A stretch of 10,000 bases of DNA. Source: Flavobacterium sp. Its GTDB lineage: Bacteria; Bacteroidota; Bacteroidia; Flavobacteriales; Flavobacteriaceae. The DNA lies in contig NZ_JAIWOF010000211.1 of the NCBI RefSeq assembly GCF_020217025.1, positions 1 through 10,000 of the forward strand, read 5' to 3'. The position numbers were made by a program, and so were the translations under genes. Below, piece by piece: positions 1-6,948 of this stretch (position 1 is the first letter of the stretch; every line of letters begins with the position of its first letter). The notes under the pieces are model-generated. The model ran no database searches. It was not told the DNA's origin and worked only from the letters and a program-made list of their open reading frames with translations.

Positions 1-361
1 CATTTCTAGTGAACTTACCCACTTTATCTAAATCGGCACCAGCACTTAATCCAACGCTTGGTAAATATTCCCCTTTTTTAGCTTGAATTTCGTTTTGAGC
101 CATATTTACCTTTTGCATCAAAATATTCAATTCTTTATTATTAACTAAAGTAGAATCGATTAAATTTTGCAAATAAGGATCTTCAAAAAAGTCTTTCCAT
201 TTTACTTTACCAGAATTAGTACTTTCAGTTGTTTTTTCTGTATAATTTGTTGGTAAAGTCACTTTACTTTCTTGTGTAGCTACCTTTGGAATTCCACAAG
301 AATGTAGTATTAGGATGGTGCATCCTAATACTACTGCTTTTATAAAATTATTTCTTTTCAT
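1..361 (-). CDS. RND efflux outer-membrane channel lipoprotein (OprM/NodT family), N-terminal part only
   Basis: The first 120 codons of an outer-membrane factor that would form the exit duct of the adjacent RND pump; the rest lies beyond the left edge. The start MKRNNFIKAV is followed by a hydrophobic stretch and a lipobox L19-H20-S21-C22, so it is predicted to be a lipoprotein anchored at Cys22, as in OprM and CusC. The mature part shows the family pattern: a W-K-D-F-F-x-D-P segment near residues 54-61, then L-x-x-L-I-D-x-x-L-x-N-N-x-E-L-N, typical of the first helix of NodT-type proteins, then an A-K-K-G-E-Y-L-P-S-V-G segment near 93-103. The ATG lies inside the last codons of the pump gene (14-bp overlap), which suggests translational coupling. 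The signal-peptide codons contain a perfect 14-bp inverted repeat. The family is clear; the substrate is not. Confidence 0.9.
   Translation of the reverse strand, partial: MKRNNFIKAVVLGCTILILHSCGIPKVATQESKVTLPTNYTEKTTESTNSGKVKWKDFFEDPYLQNLIDSTLVNNKELNILMQKVNMAQNEIQAKKGEYLPSVGLSAGADLDKVGKFTRN
304..334. repeat. Perfect 14-bp inverted repeat with 3-nt loop inside the signal-peptide codons of the channel gene
   Basis: Left arm GTAGTATTAGGATG (304-317), loop GTG (318-320), right arm CATCCTAATACTAC (321-334); every base of the arms pairs. It covers codon 10 to the first base of codon 20 of the channel gene, starting 27 nt after its ATG on the mRNA. The transcript could form a 14-bp hairpin close behind the initiating ribosome. 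No T-run follows on the minus strand, so it is not an intrinsic terminator of the usual kind. Its role is unknown; possibilities are tuning of channel translation, mRNA processing or a protein-binding site. Confidence 0.85.
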
Positions 362-3300
362 TTTTTTCTTTATGAGAATCTAGATAGTTGTAATCTTCCG
401 TTAACGGAGTAAAGTCTTCGTTTTTAATCATTTTTCTGCCTTCAGCTAATTTGGCAAAAATGTAGTACAATCCAGGAATTAATAAAACCCCAAAAATGGT
501 TCCAAACAACATACCTCCAAGCGCAGCTGTACCAATAGTTCTATTTCCAATAGCTCCTGCACCAGTTGCTTTAACTAATGGAATTAATCCTGCAATAAAA
601 GCAAATGAAGTCATTAAGATAGGTCTAAAACGAACTTTAGCGCCTTCAATAGCTGCATCTAAAATAGACATTCCTTGCTGCGTTTTCTGGACGGCAAATT
701 CTACAATTAAAACGGCGTTCTTACCCAGTAATCCAACAAGCATTACTAAACCTACTTGCGCATAAATATCGTTTGCTAAACCAAAAAGTTTCAACATGAA
801 AAATGTTCCGAAAATTCCGGCTGGCAAAGAAAGTATAACTGCAAATGGCAAAATAAAACTTTCATACTGAGCTGCTAATACAAAATAAACGAAGACTAAT
901 ACAATTCCAAAAATTAGAATGGCTTCATTACCTCTTTGAGCTTCATCAAAAGTTAATCCTTCCCATGCTACATCGTATCCATTTGGAAGCGTTTTTTTAG
1001 CTACTTCATTAATAACCTTAATGGATTCTCCTGTTGTATATCCTTTAGCAGGAATTGCTCTAATGGTTGCTGAATTGTATAAATTATAGCGCGTAATTTC
1101 GTTTGGCCCTTGTCGTTTTTTTAGCGTCATAAAAGCAGAATAAGGAACCATTTCGCCTTTATCATTTTTAACGTAGTATTTTAATAAATCATTTGGGTTT
1201 CTTCTAAAAGATGGATCTGCTTGCGTGTATACTCTAAAATAATTATTAAATCGAATAAACCCTTGTTCAAAAGTACTACCAACCAAAATATTTAAATTTT
1301 CCATTGCTGCTCCAATAGAGACTCCTTTTTGCATGGCTTTTTGGTTATCAATGATAATTTCATATTGCGGATAATTTGCTGCGTAAAAAGTAAACAATCC
1401 TGTTAACTCTTTACGTTTTCCCAAATCTTCCATAAATTGTTTATTGATTTTATCAAAAGAATAATAATCTCCACTATTTGTTTTATCCAATAAACGGAAA
1501 GATAATCCTCCAGCCGCACCATAGCCAGGAACTGCTGGTGGTTCAAAATATTCAATTACAGCTCCAAAGTTTTTGGTTTCTTTCTCTAATTCTTCAATAA
1601 CTTCATGTACCGAATTTTTTCTGTCTGACCATGGTTTTAGATTGATTATACAAGTACCGGCATTAGAACCCCTACCTTCTGTAAGAATTTCATAACCTGC
1701 CAATGATGATACCGATTGTACTCCTTCAACATGCTCTGCAATTGATTGTAATTTTCTAGAAACAGCATTAGTTGTTTCTAAGGTTGAACCCGGAGGTGTT
1801 TGAATAATAGCATAAATCATCCCTTGATCTTCACCTGGAATAAATCCTGAAGGCAATGTTTCATTTACAAAAATAGTTGCAACGGCAAATCCACCTAAGA
1901 CCAAAAAAGTAACAATTCGTCTATCAACAATCTTAGTCAGAATGTTAGTATACTTTCCTGTTAATTTTTCAAACAATCTATTGAATGCATCAATAAATCT
2001 ATTAATTGGTGTTTTCTTTCTAGGTTTTCCATGCGTATTTTTAAGAATCATAGCACATAAAACTGGAGTTAAGGTAAGCGCCACAACACCAGACAGTACA
2101 ATAGATGATGCCATGGTTATCGCAAACTGTCGATAGAATACCCCAACAGGACCCGACATAAAAGCTACTGGAATAAATACGGATGTCATTAACAAAGTAA
2201 TTGCAACAACTGCACCTCCAATTTCTCCTAATACCCTTTGAACAGCTTTAAATGGACCAATATGATCTTCCTCCATCTTGAGATGGACAGCCTCGACGAC
2301 GACAATAGCATCATCTACTACGACCCCAATGGCTAATACTAAAGCAAATAAGGTAATCAAGTTGATGGTAAGTCCAAACATCTTCATAAAGATAAAGGCT
2401 CCAATTAACGAAATAGGTACAGCAATAATTGGAATCAGTGTTGAACGCCAATCTCCAAGGAAAATGAAAACAACAATTGCTACTAATACAAATGCTTCCC
2501 CCAAAGTATGTACTACTTTTTCTATTGAGGCATCTAAGAAACTTGAAACATCATAACTGACTTCATATTTCATTCCTGGTGGAAATGAGCCTTTTAATTC
2601 TTCTAATTTTTGTTTAACTCCTTCAATTACTTCTGTTGCATTACTTCCGTAAACTTGCTTTAATTGAATTGCTGCAGATGGATGCCCATCTTTATTAGAA
2701 TAGATATCAAAAAATTCACTTCCAAATTGCACCTTTCCAATATCCTTAATCTTAATAATCTCCCCTTCTGGATTGGCACGAACTATAATATTTTCATATT
2801 CTTCGGGCTTATTAAACCTTCCTTTATATACCAATACATATTCTAAAGATTGCGCTTTTATACCTGTAGCTTGTCCTAAACGTCCTGGTCTACCAATAAG
2901 ACTTTGATCGGCCATCGCTTTCATAACTTCATCTGTAGAAACATTGTAAGCACGCATTCTGTCTGGATTTAACCAAATACGCATAGCGTAATTACGGTTT
3001 CCTAAAATTTGCGCTGTTGAAATCCCTTTTATACGCTGGATTTCTGGTATAATATTCACATTAGCATAGTTATACAAGAACTTTTCATCAGCATGTTTGT
3101 CTTCACTATATAAGTTGATGTACATTAACATACTAGGTTGCACGACTTGTACAATAACACCTTCTAGCTGAACTAGTTCTGGCAATGTGTTAATTACTTT
3201 ATCTACACGATTCTTAACATTAACAACAGCTTCATTTGGATCTGTTCCTAAATCAAATAAAACCTGAATCGTTGCCTCACCTGCACTTGTTGCGTCTGAA

Positions 3301-3536
3301 ACAATATATCGCATTCCTGGCACACCATTAATTGCTCTTTCTAAAGGAATTAATGAAGATTTTTCTAATACTTCAGCACTTGCCCCTGGATAAGCTAAGG
3401 TAATTAAAACCCTTGGTGGTGCAATCTCTGGGAATTGAGAAATTGGTAATGTTTTAATTGACAATAACCCTAAAAATATGATTATTAGCGATACAACAAT
3501 CGCCATAACAGGTCTTTTAATAAAATTCTTAAACAT
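348..3536 (-). CDS. RND multidrug efflux pump, inner-membrane transporter (AcrB/MexB-like, HAE1 family)
   Basis: A proton-driven pump of the inner membrane that takes up drugs or other amphiphiles from the periplasm and passes them to the outer-membrane channel. At 1062 residues it has the full family length. It begins with the RND signature MFKNFIKRPV and TM1 (about 10-30). Two large periplasmic loops (about 32-340 and 560-870) separate the two membrane halves. The proton relay is intact: Asp408-Asp409 in TM4 (GVVVDDAIVVVE), Lys939 in TM10 (GLLGKNAVLIVEFA), and Arg969 and Thr976 in RFRPILMT. The Asp pair points to the HAE1 drug-efflux group rather than heavy-metal CusA/CzcA pumps, which carry a different TM4 motif. 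The C-terminal tail is short, charged and Lys/Glu-rich. It sits 18 bp after the adaptor gene, and its last codons overlap the channel gene start, so the three form one operon. The exact substrate cannot be read from the sequence. Confidence 0.97.
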   Translation of the reverse strand: MFKNFIKRPVMAIVVSLIIIFLGLLSIKTLPISQFPEIAPPRVLITLAYPGASAEVLEKSSLIPLERAINGVPGMRYIVSDATSAGEATIQVLFDLGTDPNEAVVNVKNRVDKVINTLPELVQLEGVIVQVVQPSMLMYINLYSEDKHADEKFLYNYANVNIIPEIQRIKGISTAQILGNRNYAMRIWLNPDRMRAYNVSTDEVMKAMADQSLIGRPGRLGQATGIKAQSLEYVLVYKGRFNKPEEYENIIVRANPEGEIIKIKDIGKVQFGSEFFDIYSNKDGHPSAAIQLKQVYGSNATEVIEGVKQKLEELKGSFPPGMKYEVSYDVSSFLDASIEKVVHTLGEAFVLVAIVVFIFLGDWRSTLIPIIAVPISLIGAFIFMKMFGLTINLITLFALVLAIGVVVDDAIVVVEAVHLKMEEDHIGPFKAVQRVLGEIGGAVVAITLLMTSVFIPVAFMSGPVGVFYRQFAITMASSIVLSGVVALTLTPVLCAMILKNTHGKPRKKTPINRFIDAFNRLFEKLTGKYTNILTKIVDRRIVTFLVLGGFAVATIFVNETLPSGFIPGEDQGMIYAIIQTPPGSTLETTNAVSRKLQSIAEHVEGVQSVSSLAGYEILTEGRGSNAGTCIINLKPWSDRKNSVHEVIEELEKETKNFGAVIEYFEPPAVPGYGAAGGLSFRLLDKTNSGDYYSFDKINKQFMEDLGKRKELTGLFTFYAANYPQYEIIIDNQKAMQKGVSIGAAMENLNILVGSTFEQGFIRFNNYFRVYTQADPSFRRNPNDLLKYYVKNDKGEMVPYSAFMTLKKRQGPNEITRYNLYNSATIRAIPAKGYTTGESIKVINEVAKKTLPNGYDVAWEGLTFDEAQRGNEAILIFGIVLVFVYFVLAAQYESFILPFAVILSLPAGIFGTFFMLKLFGLANDIYAQVGLVMLVGLLGKNAVLIVEFAVQKTQQGMSILDAAIEGAKVRFRPILMTSFAFIAGLIPLVKATGAGAIGNRTIGTAALGGMLFGTIFGVLLIPGLYYIFAKLAEGRKMIKNEDFTPLTEDYNYLDSHKEKNEKK

Positions 3537-3554
3537 GATTACTCTTTTTAGTGA

Positions 3555-4643
3555 TTATTCTGCGTAAAGATTTAAGTTGGAGAACACCTTATTAGGCGCT
3601 TGATAGTCAATATGAATTTTTTGACCATTCTTTACTTTTCGTAATCCATCCAAAAGAATCTTATCTCCTAGAGAAAGTCCACTTTTAACAATAAACAAAT
3701 ATGGAATCTCTTCCTCGGCCACTGTTATTTCTCTCTGTTTTACTGTGTTGTCTTTATCAATAACAAAAACAAATTTCTTATCTAAAACTTCAAAAGTTGC
3801 TTTTTGAGGAATCAATAGCGCTTTTTTGTAATTGTTTCTAACTATTACATTTCCAGTTTCGCCATGTCTTAATATTTTATCTGGATTGTTAAAGGTTGCT
3901 CTAAAAGCAATATTCCCTGTTTCGTTATTAAACTCTCCTTCGATAGTTTCAACTACTCCTTCTTGGCTAAAAATTGAACTATTAGCCATTTCTAAGTTTA
4001 CTTTAATCATTTCTCCTTTAGCCTTTTTGGTAACGTAGTTCAAATACTCAGCTTCAGGAACATTGAAATAAACCCACATTTTGCTATTATCAGAAAGTGT
4101 AGTTAATAAATCTCCTTCATCTAATAAACTACCTTCTCTAGCTTCTAAATGATTCATAATTCCAGAAAAAGGAGCTCTTATATCGGTAAAACCTAAATGA
4201 GTTTGCGCCAAACTAACTTCGGCATTAGCTTTTGCTAATCTTGCTTTTGCTAGCGCCAATTCATTTTTAGAAACCACATTCTTTTCAGCTAAAGCCTTTG
4301 TGTTTTGGTATTCTATTAATGCTGATTGTGCTTCAGCTTTTGATTTAGATAATTCTGCTTCATAAACATTAGGCATAATTCTAAACATTTTTTGTCCTTT
4401 AGAAACAAATTGCCCTTCATCTACAAAAATGTTTTGCAAATAACCGCGCTCTAAAGCTCTTAATTCAATGTGACGAATTGAGTGAATTTGGGCAACATAT
4501 TTTCTATCAACAACAGTATCTTTTTCAAGCGGATTTGAAACTAAAAACTTTGCTTCTTCTTCCTTTGTTTCTTCTTTGTGTCCACAACTAGATAGTAATA
4601 AAATACCACCTAAGCTTAAAAGCATAAAAATTCTTTTAGCCAT
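3555..4643 (-). CDS. RND efflux periplasmic adaptor lipoprotein (membrane fusion protein, HlyD/AcrA-like)
   Basis: The adaptor that bridges the inner-membrane pump and the outer-membrane channel. The N-terminus MAKRIFMLLS with lipobox L17-S18-S19-C20 predicts a lipoprotein anchored at Cys20, followed by a Lys/Glu-rich linker. Domains in order: first half of the lipoyl (barrel-sandwich) domain at about 60-90 with the V-D-E-G-Q-F-V-S-K-G-Q motif; an Ala/Lys/Glu-rich helical hairpin at about 91-150; second lipoyl half at about 154-185 (IRAPFSG...EGSLLDEGD); beta-barrel from about 188 to 280 (MWVYFNVPEAEYL, H-G-E-T-G-N-V-I-V); and a membrane-proximal domain to the end. 362 residues is normal for the family. 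It is the first gene of the efflux operon. The leader is A/T-rich without a Shine-Dalgarno sequence, as usual in Bacteroidota, and contains a dyad that could be an operator. Confidence 0.96.
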   Translation of the reverse strand: MAKRIFMLLSLGGILLLSSCGHKEETKEEEAKFLVSNPLEKDTVVDRKYVAQIHSIRHIELRALERGYLQNIFVDEGQFVSKGQKMFRIMPNVYEAELSKSKAEAQSALIEYQNTKALAEKNVVSKNELALAKARLAKANAEVSLAQTHLGFTDIRAPFSGIMNHLEAREGSLLDEGDLLTTLSDNSKMWVYFNVPEAEYLNYVTKKAKGEMIKVNLEMANSSIFSQEGVVETIEGEFNNETGNIAFRATFNNPDKILRHGETGNVIVRNNYKKALLIPQKATFEVLDKKFVFVIDKDNTVKQREITVAEEEIPYLFIVKSGLSLGDKILLDGLRKVKNGQKIHIDYQAPNKVFSNLNLYAE

Positions 4644-4682
4644 TTTTTTTATTTTAAAATTGAATAAATATTTTTTTGTAAT

Positions 4683-4690
4683 GAAATGTA
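4683..4690 (-). promoter_or_regulatory. Possible -7 box of the efflux operon
   Basis: On the minus strand this reads TACATTTC, one mismatch from the Bacteroidota consensus TAnnTTTG. It would start transcription about 30-35 nt before the adaptor ATG. No convincing -33 TTTG is seen; the expected -33 position falls within the dyad at 4698-4722. This is a weak match in AT-rich DNA and is offered only because its position fits. Confidence 0.3.
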
Positions 4691-4697
4691 AAATCTT

Positions 4698-4722
4698 CAG
4701 AAATCGTAAGTATTGATTTCTG
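4698..4722. promoter_or_regulatory. Inverted repeat upstream of the efflux operon, candidate operator
   Basis: CAGAAATC (4698-4705), 9-nt spacer, GATTTCTG (4715-4722): perfect 8-bp arms, 55 bp upstream of the adaptor ATG. Size and symmetry fit a dimeric repressor site such as a TetR- or MarR-family operator, which often controls RND operons, but no such regulator gene is in the window. No T-run follows the hairpin on either strand, so a terminator for the gene at 4747-5163 is less likely. Function is inferred from position only. Confidence 0.4.
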
Positions 4723-4746
4723 TTAGTAACTAAAAAAAAAATTAAA

Positions 4747-5163
4747 TCAAATTCTAAAAATACAATAGAATATATTGCGGGAAGGAATTGTGGATAAATA
4801 ATCTATATACTTGCAAGGAGCAAGTCTGTTTTGAATAAATTGTGAATGGTTAGCACATACATTGGTATCAAAATATGCAGCAAAGAAATTAAAATAATTA
4901 TCAAATATAGAATATTCAGTATCTTCTTGCTCTAGTTCAGATTCTGATATTTCTATTTTATCATGATGAGTCTCGTAGTTAGCATCTGTTTGTTTGTAAA
5001 ATACAACTAGTTTTTCTAATTCCTGTAAATGGAATTCTTCATCAGAGGAAATTGTTTTTGAAAAAGAATTTGCACTAAAATCTACATTGGAATTTGCAAA
5101 TACAATATTCCCAATGAATGTTAGTACTACTAAATAAAAATATTTTAATAATTTCTTTTTCAT
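4747..5163 (-). CDS. Small exported protein of unknown function upstream of the efflux operon
   Basis: I do not recognise this 138-residue protein. It starts MKKKLLKYFY, followed by a hydrophobic segment (about 8-22) and a likely signal-peptidase I site after V21-F22-A23, so the mature protein (about 115 residues) should reach the periplasm or beyond. The mature part is acidic in the middle (I-S-E-S-E-L-E-Q-E-D near 71-80) and rich in aromatic residues afterwards, with three Cys and several His in the second half (DTNVCANHSQF, APCKY, FYCIFRI at the C-terminus). The gene lies 49 bp after the Nudix gene and 103 bp before the adaptor gene on the same strand. It could be cotranscribed with either, or have its own promoter. 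A signal peptide with an ordered, aromatic C-terminus supports a real gene. An accessory role in efflux or envelope stress is possible but unproven. Confidence 0.7.
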   Translation of the reverse strand: MKKKLLKYFYLVVLTFIGNIVFANSNVDFSANSFSKTISSDEEFHLQELEKLVVFYKQTDANYETHHDKIEISESELEQEDTEYSIFDNYFNFFAAYFDTNVCANHSQFIQNRLAPCKYIDYLSTIPSRNIFYCIFRI

Positions 5164-5170
5164 TTGAGTA

Positions 5171-5207
5171 CAAAATTATAGAATGAATTTAATCTTGTAT
5201 CACAAAA
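5171..5207 (-). promoter_or_regulatory. Possible promoter of the small exported protein gene
   Basis: On the minus strand a TAATTTTG box (5171-5178) matches the Bacteroidota -7 consensus TAnnTTTG exactly. A TTTTG (5203-5207) lies 24 nt upstream, slightly beyond the usual -33 spacing. The -7 box ends 7 nt before the ATG at 5163, so the transcript would have almost no leader. This box would give the gene its own start separate from the Nudix gene. Confidence 0.35.
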
Positions 5208-5212
5208 TAGTG

Positions 5213-5821
5213 TTAAATACTATTATTTACCAATTCCGCTTCAAACAACAACTTGATATTCTCATACGAGTTCTCCAATAAAAACTTAATATTCTTTGGA
5301 TTCACCCATTCTACTCGTTCAATTCCTTCATCGGCTTGACCTTGTGGTGTGCCTTCGTATTTGGTACGCATTTCAAACCATTGTGTAATTTTTAGTTTAT
5401 AGCGACCGTTGCGTTTAAAAATATGATAGGTTCTTTGTAGTTTTTCGGTGATGGCTAATCCGGTTACGCCAGTCTCTTCCTCTACTTCTCGGATAGCGGT
5501 TTCTTCAATGGTTTCGTTTTTTTCGGTGCCACCTTTTGGTAAATCCCATTTGCCATTTCTGAAAATAAAAAGCACATCGCCGTCTTTGTTGTAAACCAAT
5601 CCACCACCTGCTTTTTCAACAGGTAACTTCGCGCGAAGCGTTTTCATTATCAATTTTTCATCGGGATGATACAGAAAAGCTTTCTGAATTTTATTCTGAA
5701 AAATTTTAACGATTAACTTTTTGATATCAACACTTTCCAATAAAAAAAGTTTGAAATCGGTTTCTTTTTGAACCTGATTTGTCAAAAAAAGTGGCTTATC
5801 GTTCACAAAAACTTTATACAT
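5213..5821 (-). CDS. Nudix hydrolase domain protein
   Basis: Probably a Mg-dependent pyrophosphohydrolase acting on a nucleoside diphosphate linked to another group; the substrate cannot be told. The 202-residue protein has an N-terminal region (1-65) typical of flavobacterial relatives and then the Nudix fold. The Nudix box at 97-119 is complete: G97, five residues, E103, seven residues, then R-E-V-E-E-E-T-G-V, so the metal-binding glutamates are present. The preceding KWDLPKGG is also the standard approach to the box. I chose the ATG at 5821 (MYKVFVNDKP) over an in-frame GTG at 5848, because the longer form would overlap pyrE and add only nine hydrophobic residues. The start is 7 bp from the divergent pyrE start. 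The pairing with pyrE suggests a nucleotide link, but that is inference. Confidence 0.93.
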   Translation of the reverse strand: MYKVFVNDKPLFLTNQVQKETDFKLFLLESVDIKKLIVKIFQNKIQKAFLYHPDEKLIMKTLRAKLPVEKAGGGLVYNKDGDVLFIFRNGKWDLPKGGTEKNETIEETAIREVEEETGVTGLAITEKLQRTYHIFKRNGRYKLKITQWFEMRTKYEGTPQGQADEGIERVEWVNPKNIKFLLENSYENIKLLFEAELVNNSI

Positions 5822-5824
5822 TTG
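5817..5824 (+). promoter_or_regulatory. Candidate -7 box for pyrE, overlapping the Nudix start codon
   Basis: TACATTTG matches TAnnTTTG exactly on the plus strand. It ends 4 nt before the pyrE ATG, so transcription from it would begin at or within a few bases of the start codon (leaderless or nearly so). The complement of the Nudix ATG (5819-5821) lies inside the box. No clear -33 TTTG is found at 17-23 nt upstream; the nearest TTTG (5778-5781) is 35 nt away. Binding here could compete with expression of the Nudix gene. Confidence 0.4.
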
Positions 5825-5828
5825 CAAT

Positions 5829-6476
5829 ATGATTTTTAATAACAACACAGCACAACAAACAGCCGAATTGCTTTTACAAATAAACGCAATTAAATTAAAT
5901 TCTAAAAATCCTTTTACGTGGGCTTCAGGCTGGAAGTCACCGATTTATTGCGATAACCGCATAATCCTTTCATTTCCAGCGGTTAGAAACTATGTGCGCG
6001 ATGAATTTGCGAAACATATTGAAGATAAATTTGGTAAACCCGATGTGATTGCAGGCGTTGCAACAGGCGCTATTGGTATCGGAATTTTGGTTGCCGAAGC
6101 GATGGGATTACCTTTTGTATACGTTCGTCCAGAACCTAAAAAACACGGAAGACAAAACCAAGTAGAAGGTTTCTTACAAAAAGGACAAAACGTAGTTGTC
6201 GTAGAAGATTTGATTTCGACTGGCGGAAGCAGTTTGTTAGCTGTTGAAGCTTTACGCAACGAAGGTGCTAATGTAAAAGGAATGGCCGCTATTTTTACCT
6301 ATGGTTTTCCAATATCAAAAGAGCGTTTTGAAGCGGCTAATTTGGATGTTTTCACGCTAAGTAATTACGAAAATTTATTACAAAAAGCGGTTGACAAACA
6401 ATATGTTTCAGAAAGTGAATTGGAAACATTAAGCGCTTGGAACGCCAATCCTTCTGAATGGAATGTAGAAGTTTAA
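5829..6476 (+). CDS. pyrE: Orotate phosphoribosyltransferase
   Basis: Cytosolic enzyme of de novo pyrimidine synthesis: orotate plus PRPP gives orotidine 5'-monophosphate and pyrophosphate. At 215 residues it has the normal length. The PRPP-binding motif VVVVEDLISTGGSS (122-135) is intact with its Glu-Asp pair. The mobile catalytic loop is seen at about 100-112 (R-P-E-P-K-K-H-G-R-Q-N-Q), and the N-terminal F-T-W-A-S-G-W-K-S-P-I-Y-C-D-N-R segment (29-44) is the orotate/PRPP site typical of the family. The ATG at 5829 gives the conserved N-terminus MIFNNNTAQQ and lies 7 bp from the divergent Nudix start. It leads a plus-strand run with the SRPBCC and DinB genes (39- and 40-bp gaps), which may be cotranscribed. 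Confidence 0.97.
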   Translation: MIFNNNTAQQTAELLLQINAIKLNSKNPFTWASGWKSPIYCDNRIILSFPAVRNYVRDEFAKHIEDKFGKPDVIAGVATGAIGIGILVAEAMGLPFVYVRPEPKKHGRQNQVEGFLQKGQNVVVVEDLISTGGSSLLAVEALRNEGANVKGMAAIFTYGFPISKERFEAANLDVFTLSNYENLLQKAVDKQYVSESELETLSAWNANPSEWNVEV

Positions 6477-6515
6477 ATCACAAACAATATACTATCAACA
6501 ATAAACAAAAAACAT

Positions 6516-6908
6516 ATGAACTTAGAAAGTCCAAAAGTAAGCGTAGCAAAGTCGGCTGAATATTTATTCAACGCTTTGAACGACGTAAAGAATTTCGAAA
6601 AATTAATGCCTGAAAATATCGCAAAATTTGAAGTAATCGACGAAAATTGCTTTGAATTTGGCTTAAAAGGTATGCCAGAAATTAAATTGGTAAAAAAAGG
6701 TGGAACTCCAAATTCGCAAATCGTTTTAGGAGCCGCTTCAAGTAAATTGCCTTTTACTTTAACTGGAAACTTAAACGCAATTGACGCTGATAACACAGAA
6801 GTGCAATTAGCTTTTGAAGGTGATTTCAATCCAATGATGGCCATGATGATCAAAGGACCTATTACCAAATTCATTGAGACATTAGCTCAGAATATGGGGA
6901 AATTGTAG
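6516..6908 (+). CDS. SRPBCC (START/Bet v 1-like) fold protein
   Basis: A 130-residue protein with the look of the SRPBCC superfamily: an N-terminal beta strand followed by S-A-E-Y-L-F-N-A-L-N-D-V-K-N-F-E-K-L-M-P (the first helices), a run of short beta strands (about 37-105), and a long C-terminal helix (about 106-130, M-M-A-M-M-I-K-G-P through M-G-K-L). Members bind hydrophobic ligands in a cavity between the sheet and the last helix. No catalytic residues, signal peptide or membrane segment are visible, so it should be cytosolic. It follows pyrE by 39 bp and precedes the DinB gene by 40 bp on the same strand. I recall this gene next to pyrE in other Flavobacteriaceae, but I know of no direct role in pyrimidine synthesis. 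Its ligand is unknown. Confidence 0.8.
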   Translation: MNLESPKVSVAKSAEYLFNALNDVKNFEKLMPENIAKFEVIDENCFEFGLKGMPEIKLVKKGGTPNSQIVLGAASSKLPFTLTGNLNAIDADNTEVQLAFEGDFNPMMAMMIKGPITKFIETLAQNMGKL

Positions 6909-6948
6909 TTCAAAATCTTGTGAAGTAGACTATTTTTTCAATAAAAAC

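Noticed and set aside
496..765. Plus-strand open frame of 89 codons opposite the RND pump gene
   Set aside because: It lies fully antisense to the conserved TM10-TM12 region of the pump and has a low-complexity Ile/Ala/Pro-rich product that looks like a shadow frame.
2278..2556. Plus-strand open frame of 92 codons opposite the TM3-TM4 region of the pump
   Set aside because: Antisense to the proton-relay motif; its Thr/Ile/Lys-rich product is a by-product of the conserved codons on the other strand.
348..3536. Assignment of the pump to heavy-metal efflux (CusA/CzcA)
   Set aside because: The TM4 Asp-Asp pair and the other relay residues match the HAE1 drug-efflux group.
4732..4741. Ten-base A run (T run on the coding strand) upstream of the efflux operon, considered as a phase-variation tract
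   Set aside because: It is outside any coding frame and about 90 bp from the adaptor start; such runs are common in this AT-rich intergenic DNA.
5627..5638. 12-bp GC-rich palindrome CTTCGCGCGAAG in AT-rich DNA
   Set aside because: It lies inside the Nudix gene, encodes ordinary residues (Leu-Arg-Ala region), and has no loop or link to a promoter; probably chance.
5822..5848. Longer Nudix start at an in-frame GTG (5848)
   Set aside because: It would add only nine hydrophobic residues, overlap pyrE by 20 bp and use a rarer start; MYKVFVNDKP from the ATG at 5821 fits the family better.
6473..6874. Minus-strand open frame of 133 codons opposite the SRPBCC gene
   Set aside because: The plus-strand frame has the SRPBCC pattern, a good start and consistent spacing after pyrE; the antisense product has no recognisable features.
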